DNA of 64,000 nucleotides, taken from the NCBI GenBank assembly GCA_026724425.1, contig JAIUCV010000011.1, forward strand, positions 3,679,501 through 3,743,500, given 5' to 3'. The notes beneath the pieces are model-generated. The model was not told the origin of the DNA and did not search any database. It was given only the letters and a program-made list of their open reading frames with translations. The translations under genes were made by a program, and so were the position numbers. The DNA comes from Erythrophleum ivorense. Its lineage: Eukaryota; Streptophyta; Magnoliopsida; Fabales; Fabaceae. Of the stretch, positions 25,390-38,455 are shown in pieces (position 1 is the stretch's first letter; each line of letters begins with the position of its first letter).

Positions 25390-28300
25390 TTATGACCTAA
25401 CTTTAGCAAGTCGGGCCCTAATTTCTTCCATTTCCTCCTCATCATCAACCCCCTCAGCTATAGCATCTTCCTACAAAGGGTAACATATTGCATAATTAGT
25501 TTGACTCCGAGGAAGATAAGACTTCAAGAACAAAGAACCCATACAAGGTTAATGAATCACATACCTCTGTAGCTGCAACACTTTGAGCAGGCTGCTTCAC
25601 CTTTTCTTTCCTGACAGCTTCTGGAAGCTGTGCAGCTGTCTCACCAGCAATTGCAGTTAAGACTTTATCAACTTCTTCTTCAATCTCATCTTCTATGTCC
25701 TCAGAATCTAGCGCTGTGTCAACAGTATCATTTACTACCTCCTCAATCACTCCTGCCTACAAAAGAAATAGGAATTGATCAGATAGGCACATCATCAAAA
25801 TTTACAGTTTGCCATTTCAAAATGTCATACTTTAGGTCACTCAAAATGAGAGATGATGATTCAGTCTGACAACGAACAAATATTAAGTTAGCAACATTAT
25901 ATGAATTATGAAGCTCATCACATCACCTTTAATATAGAAAAACACCAGGCATCAGCCGAACACAGTCCTGGGCTAACTAGGAATTTGGTTCAGAATATAC
26001 AGTGTGGATATCAGAAAAGCATTCACTCTTTTTTAATCAGAGGGCTAGCGAATTCTGAGAGTCTTGTGATCTTGTATTCATTGTTATCATTTATAAGACC
26101 TCTTTAGAAACTATGGTTATTCTGAACACACGCAAAAGTAGTTTAATGCACAAGTGTGTAGACGTTTGGAATTTGTCATGTCTTAAACCATGAATCTGTT
26201 TTCTGATGCACAGGACTTCAACCTCCAAAGGTAAGGCATAGAATCATAAAACCATAACCTATCCTTAAAGCATTATATGCACGCCCATAGCTATAAAAGG
26301 TAACCTAAACTTTTATACAGAAAAGGAAACAAGTCTTTGTTTCAGTAACAATGTTAACACTTGTCAGCCTGATATTTTTTATTAAATTTCTAAATATGTA
26401 CTCATGTATGTAAAGCTATGCTATATAATTTTCAGTACTCAGTGCACTATGCACATACTTGGCAGTTTAATATTTTTTCCACCAAGCCTTCAACCTGCTG
26501 AGATATGACCATTTCAGAACTAGAAGTTTTAAAGCTATCATAACTTTGCAGACAGAAAATAACAATTCTTGATGCAATATCAGGGGGAATTAATTTAAGT
26601 TGATTAAACTCAAATTCATCGTGTGCATTGGGTACATCAATTGTAAACCTCAGCTAAGGAAAACTATGATGGGGGCTAAACTGAGATCCCCCGTTCTGGA
26701 GTCAAACAACACATTATTCATGCCAAACATTACAACTTGTATATAAGAAGATTAAATCAACTCCTTTAAGTGAGCAAAAAGTTCTTCGCAGCTCTTAACC
26801 TTTCTTTTAACTCTCAAAACTGACTTCTCGAACCTAAAATTTGGGTAGGTACAGGTAAACTCCAACCTGTATTGTGATAAAAACTTACCTAGTATTGCCA
26901 CTTGTAGAAATAGGTGACAACAAAATATTTAAAAACTTTCCTCCAGCCAGTTATAATCATAGTATCAGAATGGGCATTTCATTTTTTGCACTAACAAACT
27001 TAGAAGGTAGCCATTTAATCTTGATCATTCAACATTCATGCAAAATCCAACACCACAATTTACTCTTCTAACCTCTTGTAATAGACACTCCTCTCACTTG
27101 ACTGCTTGTAAAACAAATACAAGACAAACAATGACAGCTGTTGCAAGCATACCTTTGTCATTTCTTTGCTAAATTCTTGCATTGTCACAGCCACCTCAGG
27201 AGCCTTCATGAGGTTATTGACGAGCTTCATAACCTCAGCACTTTTGGATAAATGTCCCACAGTACGAGCAATTGCTGCAAATGCAACCAAAAATTTTTTT
27301 TTAACTCAAATCTGTCATAGTGACTCATAACAAGAGAAGCCGTGGCAAAAGGAATAAATGGCTAATCAAATCATTATACTAAATTATAAAATATATAACA
27401 GATAAAGCAAGAATATTACATGTATACTAAACTAATATGACGGATGGTAATCGCGTACTTTTTATATCATGGCAAAATGTGCATAAGCACCACATACAAT
27501 ATATATATATGTGTGTGTGTGTGTGTTTTGTCACTAGAGCCATTTAATCAGTGAATAAATACACTTAAGGGGGAAAAGAACTTGCAACAGACAGTTATTG
27601 ACTTTGCCCAGGTTGGTCCTTGGGTTTAGAAAGTGATAATAGCATTCACTGAGGGAAAAACTAGGACAAAGAGGATTTAATTTGATATGAAGCAAGAGTA
27701 AGTTAAAGCTAGTAAAAAGCAGCACAACCTACCAACACTTTCCCCTAGGTGCATTGATATTGAATTCAATTGTGCCTTATTTTCATAAAGACGATTCACC
27801 GTTCTCCTAGATCTTACAAGCTCCTTTGCAAGTGCCTGCAAATTGCACAAACATCACAAGAAGGAGAATAATGAGAATCTTCCGTAAGGGTGTGTACCTT
27901 AAGTCTCAAAAGAGAAAAATTCTCTGTTCAAAAGTCCTATCCAAAGGTGCCACATTACGGCCACATAACAATCCACTTCTGGTTTCACTTTTCAATGCTT
28001 GGGTCGTCCATCATCCTATCTGATACTTTATTTGTGTTTAGCATAAAAAACTAAAAAAGATACAATGAATTAAGTGTTCACGTTCCATGTTATCCTCCCA
28101 TCCAGTCCCTAAGCTCCCCTCCCCAGAGGAGGTTGGATGTATGATAGAGGAATTCACTGTCTGTTTGTTTTGCAAGTGGTCAAGCTACATCTTAATAAGC
28201 ATTTGGGACTTAGTTAAACAATGAAGACAATAAATACTTCAAAACAATTTTAATTCACTGCTAACTTGTATGGTTTAGTAGCAAAACCTCTCATAAAAAA

Positions 28301-29038
28301 GCACATTATATGATCTCCTCCAATCCACACATACTAAATGTGATGAAAATGATCGTAGGTATAAAGACGTCTTTTGGGTAAGACCAGATGAAATATACAA
28401 AATTTTTGCAATTGGACATGGTTTGTATCTTCTTCCTAAATTTTCCTGGAAGTATATATAGTATATCTAGGCGATTGGATAGAAGTCCCAGATTGCCTTC
28501 CCAACGAACTCAGAAAAACTTAAATATCTGAATAACAACTCTTGAGAAGCCAGAGATCACAAAGCACAGGAAAAAAAAAAATCAAATCTAAGTACCAAAT
28601 CCATAGGTAATCCTTTTTTTTTCTCTATTTCCCCTACAAACACGATCACACACAAACATTCCTCAAACAAAATCAGATGACGTTGCCTAAACTTCTTCAC
28701 TGGCACTAGTAACAGTAAAACAACAGCAAAGAAACAGAATAAACAAAACCGTAAGTTACTAAATACCTTTGCAGAGCCCATGTCATTTCTCTTCGCTGCC
28801 TCTCTTATTGCCTTCTGTACATTTTTTTCTTCTCTCTGTATATCTGATCGAACCCATAATTATAAATCAACTATAACAAAAACAACAACAACAATCTAGG
28901 TTCAAAAACGAACGAGGGACCATCACCTCGGATTTGGCGTTCAATGTTGCGACACTCTTGGCGAAGCTTGCGTTGCCAATCTCTCAATTGCTGTTGCGGA
29001 TTTGGCTTTGGTTTCAGTACATTCATCACCTTCTCCAT
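25390..29038 (-). CDS. VPS24: ESCRT-III subunit VPS24/CHMP3, 6 exons
   Basis: Core ESCRT-III subunit that polymerises on endosomal membranes with SNF7 and VPS2 to form intraluminal vesicles. Exons, in transcription order, are 29038-28927, 28843-28767, 27835-27733, 27274-27153, 25756-25565 and 25470-25390, giving 228 residues; Arabidopsis VPS24 proteins are about 229. The N-terminal half is a basic helical hairpin (RDWQRKLRQECRNIERQIRD, then the block ending in AKRNDM), followed by RTVNRLYENKAQLNSIS and MKLVNNLMKAPEVA. The C-terminal third is strongly acidic. It ends in the MIT-interacting motif EIRARLAKVRS, which recruits the VPS4 ATPase. Intron 2 (about 0.9 kb) and intron 4 (about 1.4 kb) are long. 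All splice borders are GT-AG and phases match. Confidence 0.96.
27497..27526. repeat. Compound (TA)n(TG)n microsatellite in VPS24 intron
   Basis: TA run passing into a GT run, inside the intron between exons 3 and 4 of VPS24. Confidence 0.85.
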
Positions 29039-29797
29039 TTTCTCAGAGATCCCAAAACCTCAATTGCTGTTGTCTAAGCAACGATTGCTTTAGAATCTCT
29101 TCTTTTTGGGTCTAAAGCCGTTAATTCGTCAACAACGATTATTCGTTTATGCTTCTGCGCTTACAAAACCTCCAGGAAAAGATTGCCTCTACAATTCACC
29201 GTCTGCTTTGACCTTACGCGTATTCCCACAAAAAGTTAATTATCAATAGTATGAAAAGAGACGAACTCTAGTCGACCAGCTCACACGTGAGTTCTAAAAT
29301 TTATTTATTTATTTTGCGTTTTACAAATTAATTATAAAAAATCACTTAAAAACAATAATTTAATAAAAATTTTATCTAAGAATTTTAAAAATTAAAATTT
29401 ATGTCAAAGATTAAAAAAAAGGAATTATCATTGATATTTTTAAAAATTATTATTTATATTCTTTAAAATTATAATTTAATGTTTTTGATATCACAAAAAT
29501 ATTTTCATTTAACATAATAACAAATTTAAAGCACTTTATAATATAAGTTAGGTTATAATTTTAAAAAAAAACATCTTTTATGAAATATCAATAATGAATT
29601 ATTTTTTGTTTTTTTAATTTTTAAAAATTTTAAATAAAATTTTACTAAATTATGACCCTTAGATAAAATTTTTCCATTATAAAAACGTGTCATGTCTCTT
29701 TAAACGTAACCTATTTTTTGCCCTGAGTTTAGTTGAGTTTCAGGTGTGACTCAATCAGATGATTAGAAACAAACATTTGCTCCATTTGATTGGCAAT

Positions 29798-29799
<2 letters not shown>

Positions 29800-29852
<53 letters not shown>
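29800..29852. repeat. (TA)26 microsatellite
   Basis: Longest pure dinucleotide run in the window, about 53 bases of TA. Confidence 0.95.
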
Positions 29853-29856
<4 letters not shown>

Positions 29857-30093
29857 GTGTAACACTTATTATATTTTTATAATAATTACTCTATCTATTA
29901 AATCATAATTTTAATTATTAAATCATTTTTAAAAAAAGTAAAAATAAAAAAAATATTTTTTATCTTATTTATCTATTTTTTTAATTTAATTTTGTGAACC
30001 CATGTTAAACTTTAAATATAAATATATATACATTTACACACACATTTGATAAGTCCTCTTACCTTTTTTTTTTGGGCTTAATTTATTTTTCTA

Positions 30094-30300
30094 TCCGATT
30101 CTGCGAATGTGCCACATGTGGCTTCTAATTTTTGTGTTCTTTTTTTTTTTTTAACAAATGAGCTATATCTTTATTATATATATATATATATATATATAGA
30201 CGAATTTGACATATGCTCTCATTTTTTATTTGATTTTGTGAAACATGTGGCTTCTATTTTTCTTTTTTTTTTGGTAAAAATGAGCTATATCTTCGTTTTT
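30094..30300 (+). repeat. Diverged tandem duplication, period about 126 bases
   Basis: ACATGTGGCTTCTAATTTTT followed by a T run and AAATGAGCTATATCTT (unit 1, about 30113-30172) recurs as ACATGTGGCTTCTATTTTTC, a T run and AAATGAGCTATATCTT (unit 2, about 30242-30296). A TA microsatellite (30174-30198) separates the copies. Confidence 0.75.
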
Positions 30301-30419
30301 TATATATCTATCTTTTGTTTTAAACATTTTTCTACTAAACCTCAATTTTTTACTTTTTTTTTTTGTAATTTTTTTCATAGAGATAAGATATATTTTTGTT
30401 TTTTATATAATAGATGTAA

Positions 30420-30551
30420 GATTATCATGATTATAAATTGAAAAAACTAATTAGCCTGCCCCCTGCCTGTGTAATGCAAATGCTTCTTAAAAAGATTATT
30501 ACACATACAAGTTAGGCTAATTAATTTTTTTAAATTTATAATGACGATAAT
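30420..30551. repeat. 132-bp imperfect palindrome
   Basis: Left arm 30420-30457 (GATTATCATGATTATAAATT... to AGCCT) is complementary, with few mismatches, to right arm 30514-30551 (AGGCTAATTAATTTTTTTAA... to GATAAT). A nested 7-base inner stem, GTGTAAT (30469-30475) with ATTACAC (30498-30504), lies in the loop. It could be a MITE or a fold-back remnant. Confidence 0.7.
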
Positions 30552-30555
30552 ATGG

Positions 30556-30698
30556 CATTGTAGTCAGATACACATACAGGGAATCAGTTTTTTGAAATGC
30601 TTATATTGTATCATGAAATTAAAGAAGGATCTTTGCGTTGTGATTTAACTAATTTGCGATTAGCTCTATAATCGCAGTTCATTCAGCTGACTACAATG
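30556..30698. repeat. Second inverted repeat overlapping the palindrome flank
   Basis: CATTGTAGTCAG (30556-30567) is the exact inverse complement of CTGACTACAATG (30687-30698). The match extends imperfectly outward through ATAATAT/ATATTAT. The loop is about 119 bases. It sits directly downstream of the 132-bp palindrome and upstream of the RPA70-like pseudogene. Confidence 0.7.
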
Positions 30699-30867
30699 TC
30701 AGAATATTATGATGATCATGGTGATCTTCGATCATTTCAAATTCAAAAGGCAAATTTGGCGCTCAATTATGCCCTATAAATAGCCGTATTTGTCATACTA
30801 CAATTCATATAGATTTCCCCTTGTCATCACATAGCTTTAATTTATTGATTCTTCATTTCTTCTTACC

Positions 30868-32853
30868 ATGCCACAAAAGACTAATCCTGTTGCCGATATA
30901 AGGCCACTGAGACGGGACTGGCATGTCAAAGTTTGGATCGTTCGATTATGGCTAATGTCAAGCTTTATAGTTCCTCAGGAAGTGAATAGTATAGAGATGA
31001 TCTTTGTGATCGTCAAGTAATGTACTATTGCAGGCTTTTGTTGTTGTTTATACATGTATAAGAACTCATCTAATTTTGTTTACACTGGTATTTGTTTACT
31101 AGAACTGCATCATTAGTGGCTCAATAAATAAAAATTAAAAAAATCCTTTATGCAAGGATTTGTGTAACAGATGTGATTGGGAAGTTAGTTGTCATTGGTA
31201 AGCTTGAAGAAGATTCAAAGAAGGATGGTTCAAAGCGTATTGAGTTGTAGTTAGAAGATCTTGAATAAATTTATACCACTTATTATTTGATATTTTATAG
31301 TTATAAGATATATCGATCTATGTCCTAACGAGTTTTCTAGTCCTAGTAAAGGAAAAACAAATCGACTTGTACCCTGTGGGATCGTTATGCGGAGACTCTT
31401 TGTTCGTTCTTAGGCCATAATAGCGCGGATCACATAACAATTATCTTGCAGTGGTGTAAAATAAAAGACTTTGTAGGAAACAAAAGAGATAGGAAGATTT
31501 CAAGCTCTCTTTATGCGAGTAGGTTATTTGTGAATAGAAAAGTGAAAGAAGTGAGTGAATTTAAGGAGAGGTACTATATTTAGAACTTTGCAGTAGCGCA
31601 AATATGAATTCTTTTAACATACATATGCTATATTATTTATCTATTGAATCTGATGGACAAACTATTGGCTGAAGACTATAGTTGTTCTGCTGCTGTCAAT
31701 AGTATTTCAGCTCAATCATCAATTTTGTTAAAGGATGACATGCTGGACGAAAAGAATAGGAAGAAACTTGTTAAGCTTCGTGATTGTTCTCATGTATATA
31801 TCAATTATTTGCTTTCTATTTACATGTGTTCTTAAGTATGAAACTTGATGTCTTTCTTTTATACTGTGATTATTGGAATTCCACCTGTGTAATGCTGGCG
31901 ACTATGCTCAGTCTGGAGACCGATCGAGGATGGTGCTATAACAGTTGCAAGAAGTATTCCAAAAAATTTTATCCTGGTGGGGATGGCTTTTTTTCTTTTT
32001 TGGTGAAAAATATGAGAAAATTGTGACATCCGTCGTCTTGAGATAGATGATATAATACATAGTCTGAGTAATGTTTTTTTGATAGAGTCCTTTTGGTACT
32101 TATATCTTACAATCTCAATACAGGTTTAGGTTCAAATTGAAAGTTATTGATGAAGCTGGTAATGTAACTATTGTTCTTTTTTACGGTGACGTTTCACAAT
32201 ATCTTGATTGTATCGCTACTCAATTGGAAGAGAAAGTTTTCTTGGTAAGATATGGTAATTGTCAACTTATCATGTGATAAGGTTTTTTATATAGATATCA
32301 TATGACCTTTATGTTTCAAGAATATGAGGATATAATGCAAGCTCCCCAGAAGCTGGATGATTTGTCTGAGAGAGAAATTTTTATTCAAAAGTTGAAAGTT
32401 AAGCTGGACAAATTTAGTGTACAACAATCAAAATATGCAATTATAAGACTTTGTGGAGATGAGTCTGTTATAGAATCATATGAAGCATCCTGTGTGAACT
32501 TTGAGGCGATGTTGTACCTTTCTTCAGTTTTCATTCTTATTGATATCACAAATTATTGAAAGTTTGGTCAATATTACTATAGGATGGGGAGGATGGTTGA
32601 AACTCTTTGCGTCTCTATAACTAAGAAGGTAGTTATATTCTTGTACCACATAAATAATTGTGTTGCTTACAAAGGTACCTTGAGTTTATTATAAATAAAT
32701 GTGTTATGTAGGATTCAAATTTTGGAAGTATTGCGGCCTCTGTTGAGGAATTGGATAAGCATTCACCGACTCCTAATAGCAAGCGGAAGAAACTTAATGT
32801 AGAGGATTGGAGCTGTTCATTGGTCTTGGTAATGAAATCTCCTGCAAGATCTT
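30868..32853 (+). pseudogene. RPA70-like gene remnant with retained introns
   Basis: A broken relative of the plant replication protein A 70 kDa-like family (OB-fold single-stranded DNA binding). Recognisable pieces occur in family order. First is an N-terminal OB segment from ATG 30868 (RPLRRDWHVKVWIVRLW), then DVIGKLVVIGKLEED (about 31172-31216). A DBD-B-like piece follows from about 31377 (CTLWDRYAETL ... KIKDFVGN ... KVKEVSEFKERY). Next are EKNRKKLVKLRDC (about 31750-31788) and a DBD-C-like block (LATMLSLETDRGWCYNSCKK, about 31898-31957). The last parts are RFKLKVIDEAGNVTIVLFYG (from 32125), a segment at 32317-32500 and a Ser/Lys-rich piece at 32712-32850. Acceptor sites survive before several pieces, so it is not a processed copy. 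Damage includes in-frame stops around 31250, missing donors and joins, and a Tyr where the second Cys of the CxxC zinc pair is expected (SCKKYSKK). Such genes are also known as Helitron cargo. A possible last exon lies at 34393-34492. Confidence 0.75.
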
Positions 32854-34570
32854 AAGGAGTTTATAAAATATGAAAAATGATCTTAATTGAATAATGCCGT
32901 TGTTGGTTGTTTTTTGGTCTTCTGTGGTTAAAATTGAATCATTGAAGCATTCTTTTGAGAAAGATTGAAGGTGTATGTTTGTTCAATCTTTATGTTGATT
33001 GGAAGGAAGAATCTATATATATATATATATCTATACTAGAATTAACAGTATTTGTAAATAGTTCTTATAAATAATAAACACTGTTTTATAAGTACTGTTC
33101 ACATCTTTTTAAAAAAAACTCATTTTTTTTAAAATTTAATTGATTAACACGAATTTTGTATATCTGCAGAAGAGCTCATCCTAGTGAATATCTTATAATA
33201 ATATGGTTGTAGATCTTATTTTTGTCATAAAGTTTCGAAGTGCAAGTTATACTAGATTGCACAGTTAGGATTTTTTTTTTTTTGGCATATGACATTGGTA
33301 CATTTGTTTTTCATTTATTTTTTACAAGTCAATGCCTTAAAATTTTCTAATTGGGTAATAAGTATCACTATTTCTCATTCATATTAATTAGTCAAGCTAA
33401 TCCAAATCCCACACCCAATTTTTTTCTCCTTAAGTGATTTATTTTATGATCAAATTTTATGTTCAGGTTTTATTTTTGTAACTTTAACTGATTGTATTTA
33501 ATTTTTTTATTATAGTTTTCTAATTTATACTTTTTATAGGTTTATTTTCTTTTTTTTCATACTCAAGTCAATCACACTCTTTTATTTTACATCAACAAGG
33601 TGTGTCATCAATTGAAAAGTTAAAAAAAGGAATTTATTACAAAAAGTTTATTAATGAATTTGCATCCCAAAAACTCGAAAAAAAATTGCAATAAAAAAAT
33701 TTAAGCAAATACAAAATTTCGTGTCAGATTTTCGTCTCATTAAACGATAATTAGAGAACTTCAAACGGTTCTGAACAAAGGAAACTCTGTTGTTATGTAT
33801 TTCCCTCCATGCTTAACTAATATATCTTCTTATTTGAATTTACCAAAGTATTTTTACAACCAATAAAGGAGGCAACAATCATTAATTGAATGTGACGGCT
33901 AGATGTCTATCAATGTGGGAAAATGGATGGGAAATAGATGATAATTATTGTTTTTTTCCTTTAAAAGGTAAGACCGATAGAAATTATTAAATATTTTTAA
34001 AAATATAAAATTTATTCAATAATGTCAAAATTGTTAGTTTAGTATATTTCACAAAGCTACTAACAAACCTTTATTTTAAGCAAACTCGTAGTGGTTCCTA
34101 TCCAAATTTGGTAGGCTCCAGCATTTAAAAAAATATCTTATTTCATAAAATTTAAGAATAGTATCCAAAAATTTCAATTATATATATATATATATATATA
34201 TACACGCATTGATTTATTGGCTTGTGTTGATTTGTTATTTTATAATGTTGAGTATAAGAATACCGGTAAAATTGACTCGTGGGTTTTTGATGTTGTGACT
34301 AGTAATTCTTACTCATGGCAAAAGGTTTTTTAGCTTGAAAATGTGTTGTCATTATATCAGCCCATGCATATGGTTGGTGACTTGATGATACTTTTTTTTG
34401 CAGAATGAAGATGATTATGTTGATCAGGATAATAAACATTGTCTATTCTCTGTGAACGTGACAATCAAAATGTTTGAGTTCTTCATTAGCTAGATTTATT
34501 GCAGATGGTTTATTCAGGTTCAAATTCATTTTTGGATTCATGGGAATATGTATGAGTGGCCATGACTTGC
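32854..34570. other. AT-rich spacer between RPA70-like remnant and LINE
   Basis: Mostly non-coding, with TA runs at 33013-33031 and 34181-34202. A short frame after a T-rich tract and AG (34393-34492, NEDDYVDQDNKHCLF) may be a last exon of the RPA70-like remnant, but it has no diagnostic motif. Confidence 0.4.
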
Positions 34571-35586
34571 CAATCTAGATCCATGCTCCGCTAAATGCAA
34601 TGAAGAAAGTGACGTCCAATATCTCCGGTGTCAAGCATATTTCTCAACATAGAAATCACTACCATCGAGTCACTCTCAATGATAAATTTGGTGATACCCA
34701 TTCTTCTAATCAAATCTAGGCCTGAAAGCACCTCCCCCAGCTCAGCATCTATAAAAGGTACAAATGCCTAAATTATTTACAAAGCCCCCAATCCATTTAC
34801 CGTCAACACTTCTGAGGAGCCCTCCACAACCAGCTATCCGGGGTTGTCCTCTAACTGCACCATCTATATTTAATTTGAACCATCCTTCTAGAGGAAAAAT
34901 CCTATTAATTTCGCCAATGGCATTCCTAACAGGCTTCAAGCTGTTGCCCTCCCTTGCATTCTTGATAAAAATCTGCTGGACATGGTTGAAAGGTTCCTGA
35001 AACTCTCGATAACAAAGAGATCCATTCCTTCATTGCTATAACGACCAGCAAGTTACTCCAAGCACGAACGGCCAATGACGTGAGGACGTATTCAGTTTGA
35101 GGTTGTTATGAAACCAATCCCGAAGCTGCGAAGTGTAGAAGGAAGCTACGTTTCTGGAGTCTATTCCATATCCGCCAAGCATAACGGCAATCCCGCAGCA
35201 CGTGGAGAGTATCTTCTTTAAGATAGTTGCAGCGATGACACAACGCTGAGTCTCTGCTCCACTTGCATCTTCAAGATTTAGTGAGAAGTACGTTACTGGT
35301 TGCTTACCATAAGAAGACTTGTATCCTTATTAGTCCATTCCATTTTCATATTATTTTCCACACCTCATCCCCCCGGTTCATGATTGACACTGCTCAGGGC
35401 ATTATACATTGATCTCACCGAAAAAGAACCAGTTATTTCAAGTTTCCATCGTACCATATCTGGTCCTTCATTCTCATAAGGTGGAATTAAAGTGACCCCA
35501 TAATAAGGTAAACAATTTGCTAAAGAACCATGCGACAGAATTCTAACAAAAGTAATTTTTATTTTTTTATTTTTACACTTTTTCAT
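34571..35586 (-). mobile_element. LINE ORF2 remnant: zf-RVT plus RNase H region
   Basis: C-terminal part of a plant non-LTR retrotransposon ORF2, decayed by stops and frameshifts. Reading the minus strand from 35586, there is a segment ending PDMVRWKLEITGSFSVRSMY, as precedes the zf-RVT domain. Next come zf-RVT residues CHRCNYLKEDTLHVLRDC (about 35247-35194). The RNase H domain follows: GWFKLNIDGAVRG (from about 34880), then GCGGLLRSVDGKWIGGF, DAELGEVLSGLDLI and IIESDSMVVISML. The RNase H acidic residues (Asp in NIDG, Glu in AELGE, Asp in ESDS) are still visible. It lies on the same strand as, and in collinear order with, the piece at 39985-40490. Confidence 0.85.
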
Positions 35587-38417
35587 TTAAAAAATTTAGC
35601 TTAAAATGTAAAAAACAATTAAAAAATTAACAAAAATAATAAAAAGTTAGCAAACATCAGTGAAAATTAGCAAAATAATAACAAATTGTGTGGATAAATT
35701 AATAAATTATTATAGTATAGTACAATAATAAATTATGTTTTATATAATAATAACAAGAGTGCTGCTGTGTGGATATTTTTTTTATTGTTAAAAAGGGAGT
35801 TGTTAAAAAAATAGTCATTAGATAGAACAAGATAACTGTTAGATACATACTTTATATATGTATGTATATATAATATTTTTATTTGATTCATCTTCTTCTT
35901 TGTAATCTCTATTTGTCGCCATTATACCTAATAATTTATAATAAACTAAGAAGCTAATATTAAAACTTGATCTATTTACACAGAAGATTGATGTTTACAT
36001 TAATAAATGTATATTGTATTATAAAGATGATATAGATAAGATAATATGTAAACTTTGTACAGCATTTTGATATAAAACTAATCGACTTAGTAGGAAAAAA
36101 GAAATCTAAAAGATATTTTAATAAAAATAATATATTATTTACTTATTACTCTTAGATTGTAAAGGTTTTATCCTTTAATGACATTTGCTAAGCTTATATA
36201 ATAGCATTAAAATAATAGAAGGTATAAATATGTATTGTACCATCCATCTAATAAAGAAGCATAGAAATATTTTAATAAGATATATCCTAATTTTGTTATG
36301 AAGCCATAAAATATTTGATTAGGTTTATGCACTAATAGATTCACTTCATATAGCCAGTATACTTCACTATATTCATGTTGGCATGTGATAATTGCTCCTT
36401 ACAATTTTTTTCCTAAATTGTGTATGACTAATCTTTACTTTTTTTTATAATAATCATTTTTAGACCACAAAATCTCAAAAATAAGATTGATATGTTTCTG
36501 CAACTATTAATTGATGAATTGAAATTATTATAAGAAGAAAGAGTATCAACTTATGACATCTTAAACAAGCAAAATTTTTAGATGAGAGTAGCATTGATGT
36601 GAATGATGAATGACTTTTCAACATATGGAATATTGTGAGGATGGAGTACTGGTGAAAAATTAATTTGTTCTTATTTTATGGGTAATTTAAAAGCCTTTAC
36701 CTTAAAATATGGGCAAAAAGAACTTCTAGGTTCAATTGTCATCGATAGTTTCTAAATGAATAAAGACGCTTTTAAGAAGAATAGAGTTGAAAATGATCGT
36801 CTTATCTAAATTTGGATGGAGAAGAATTGTAGCAATATATAAAGATCCATCCTAGCGTAATAGGTCAAGGAGATTTTAGATTAGCATACTGTAAGGCAAT
36901 ATGATAGTTGGACAAAGTAGAGTATATTTTTAATGCTTTCGCATTAGAAACATCTATTGTTTTAACATAACTTAAATGTCATACATATAAAAAAAATTAT
37001 TTAATAGTATATTTAATATTATTATGGATGTCAAATGAAAGACCAAAGATAATATAAAAGCCAGAATAAACTTAAAAGAATATTGTGAGTAAAGAGACTT
37101 AGAGCTATAAGACTTAAATAATGGTAAAGTGGTTAAATCAAAACTTAAGTTTATTTTCATGTCAAATCAAAGAAAGGTTATTTGTCATTGGATATAAAAA
37201 AAAACGATATGAGTATTTTTCAAATCTATCAATATGAATGGATCCAAAAAAAAATTATTTGAACTTAAACATTATGATTGTCATATTTTTTGGCATATTT
37301 GCTACTAATCACTTTTAGTGTACTTTCTAAGCAAATATGAAAGCCTATAACTGAGTTGAGTCAATTCTTTATAGAACTGTGTTTAACAATGTTGAAGGTT
37401 GATAATGTAATGTAAATAAAATGAAACATTCCTATCATTTTTTGCAAACTAGAAAGAATGTTTCTACCAGAATTTTCTTTTTTTATAGAACATTTACCAA
37501 TCTAAGTCATTTGGGACTAGGGTTGATGGGCTAGTCTAATATCAATGAATGTATCATTTTGAAATGTAATTGTTACTTACGTGATATTCTAACAATTTTT
37601 AATTAATTTATCTTGCAGCAATTTATTATTGTGTTTAACTACTTATTGATTATTTTAGTTATGCAAGTTTTTTAATAGATTGAAATGCATAGTTAAAAAT
37701 AAATTTTATGTTAAACATTTTATACATAAAGCATATTTGTTATAAAAGGTATCACACTTTTATTTATATTACTTTGAGTCACATATAATTTCAATAAAAA
37801 CTAGAGTTAGTTAAAATAATTATATGGATCAAGCAGAGTTAAGTGAGCTTTACTTAAGTAAGACTTTTACTTGAAAAGTGTTCAACTCGTTACTTGAGTG
37901 GTAAAGAAATGGGTGCCACTCATCTTCATGTCTAGTTGAATTATAATGAAGTCAAGCCCTATCTTGATTAAGATTTATATTTGTCAATATAACTTGATGA
38001 ATTTTTGTTTGGCCCTAACATTTAAGTCATCTTATAGGACCTTTAAGCAAGAGTTAAAAAGAATAAATTCATAAATTAGTTTCAAAGAAATCGACGCTAA
38101 AACTAAGTAGCAATTTGTTGCATGGTTTAAATCCTATGTATGTGATGACATAATTGTTTATATATTTATTAATATGTGTATATATATATATTTGTTTGTT
38201 TGCATCATTATATCTTAATTCTATTATGTCAAATAAATTCTTAATCAACCAATATCTAGAGACAATATATATTTGACAGGTTTAGTTTAATGACTTTTTT
38301 GAGAGGTATAAAAATTGTATATGATTATATATTATATATTTGGTTAATAAATTTAATTATATATTGATTTATAACATATATAGATATATTAGCTTATAAT
38401 ATATTACATGTACCAAA

Positions 38418-38455
<38 letters not shown>

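Larger units (their letters stand above)
29039..30867. other. VPS24 upstream region and repeat-rich spacer
   Basis: Starts with the VPS24 5' UTR and promoter (to roughly 29280), then becomes extremely AT-rich. It contains a (TA)26 run, a diverged tandem duplication near 30094-30300 and nested inverted repeats at 30420-30720. No gene seen. Confidence 0.55.
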
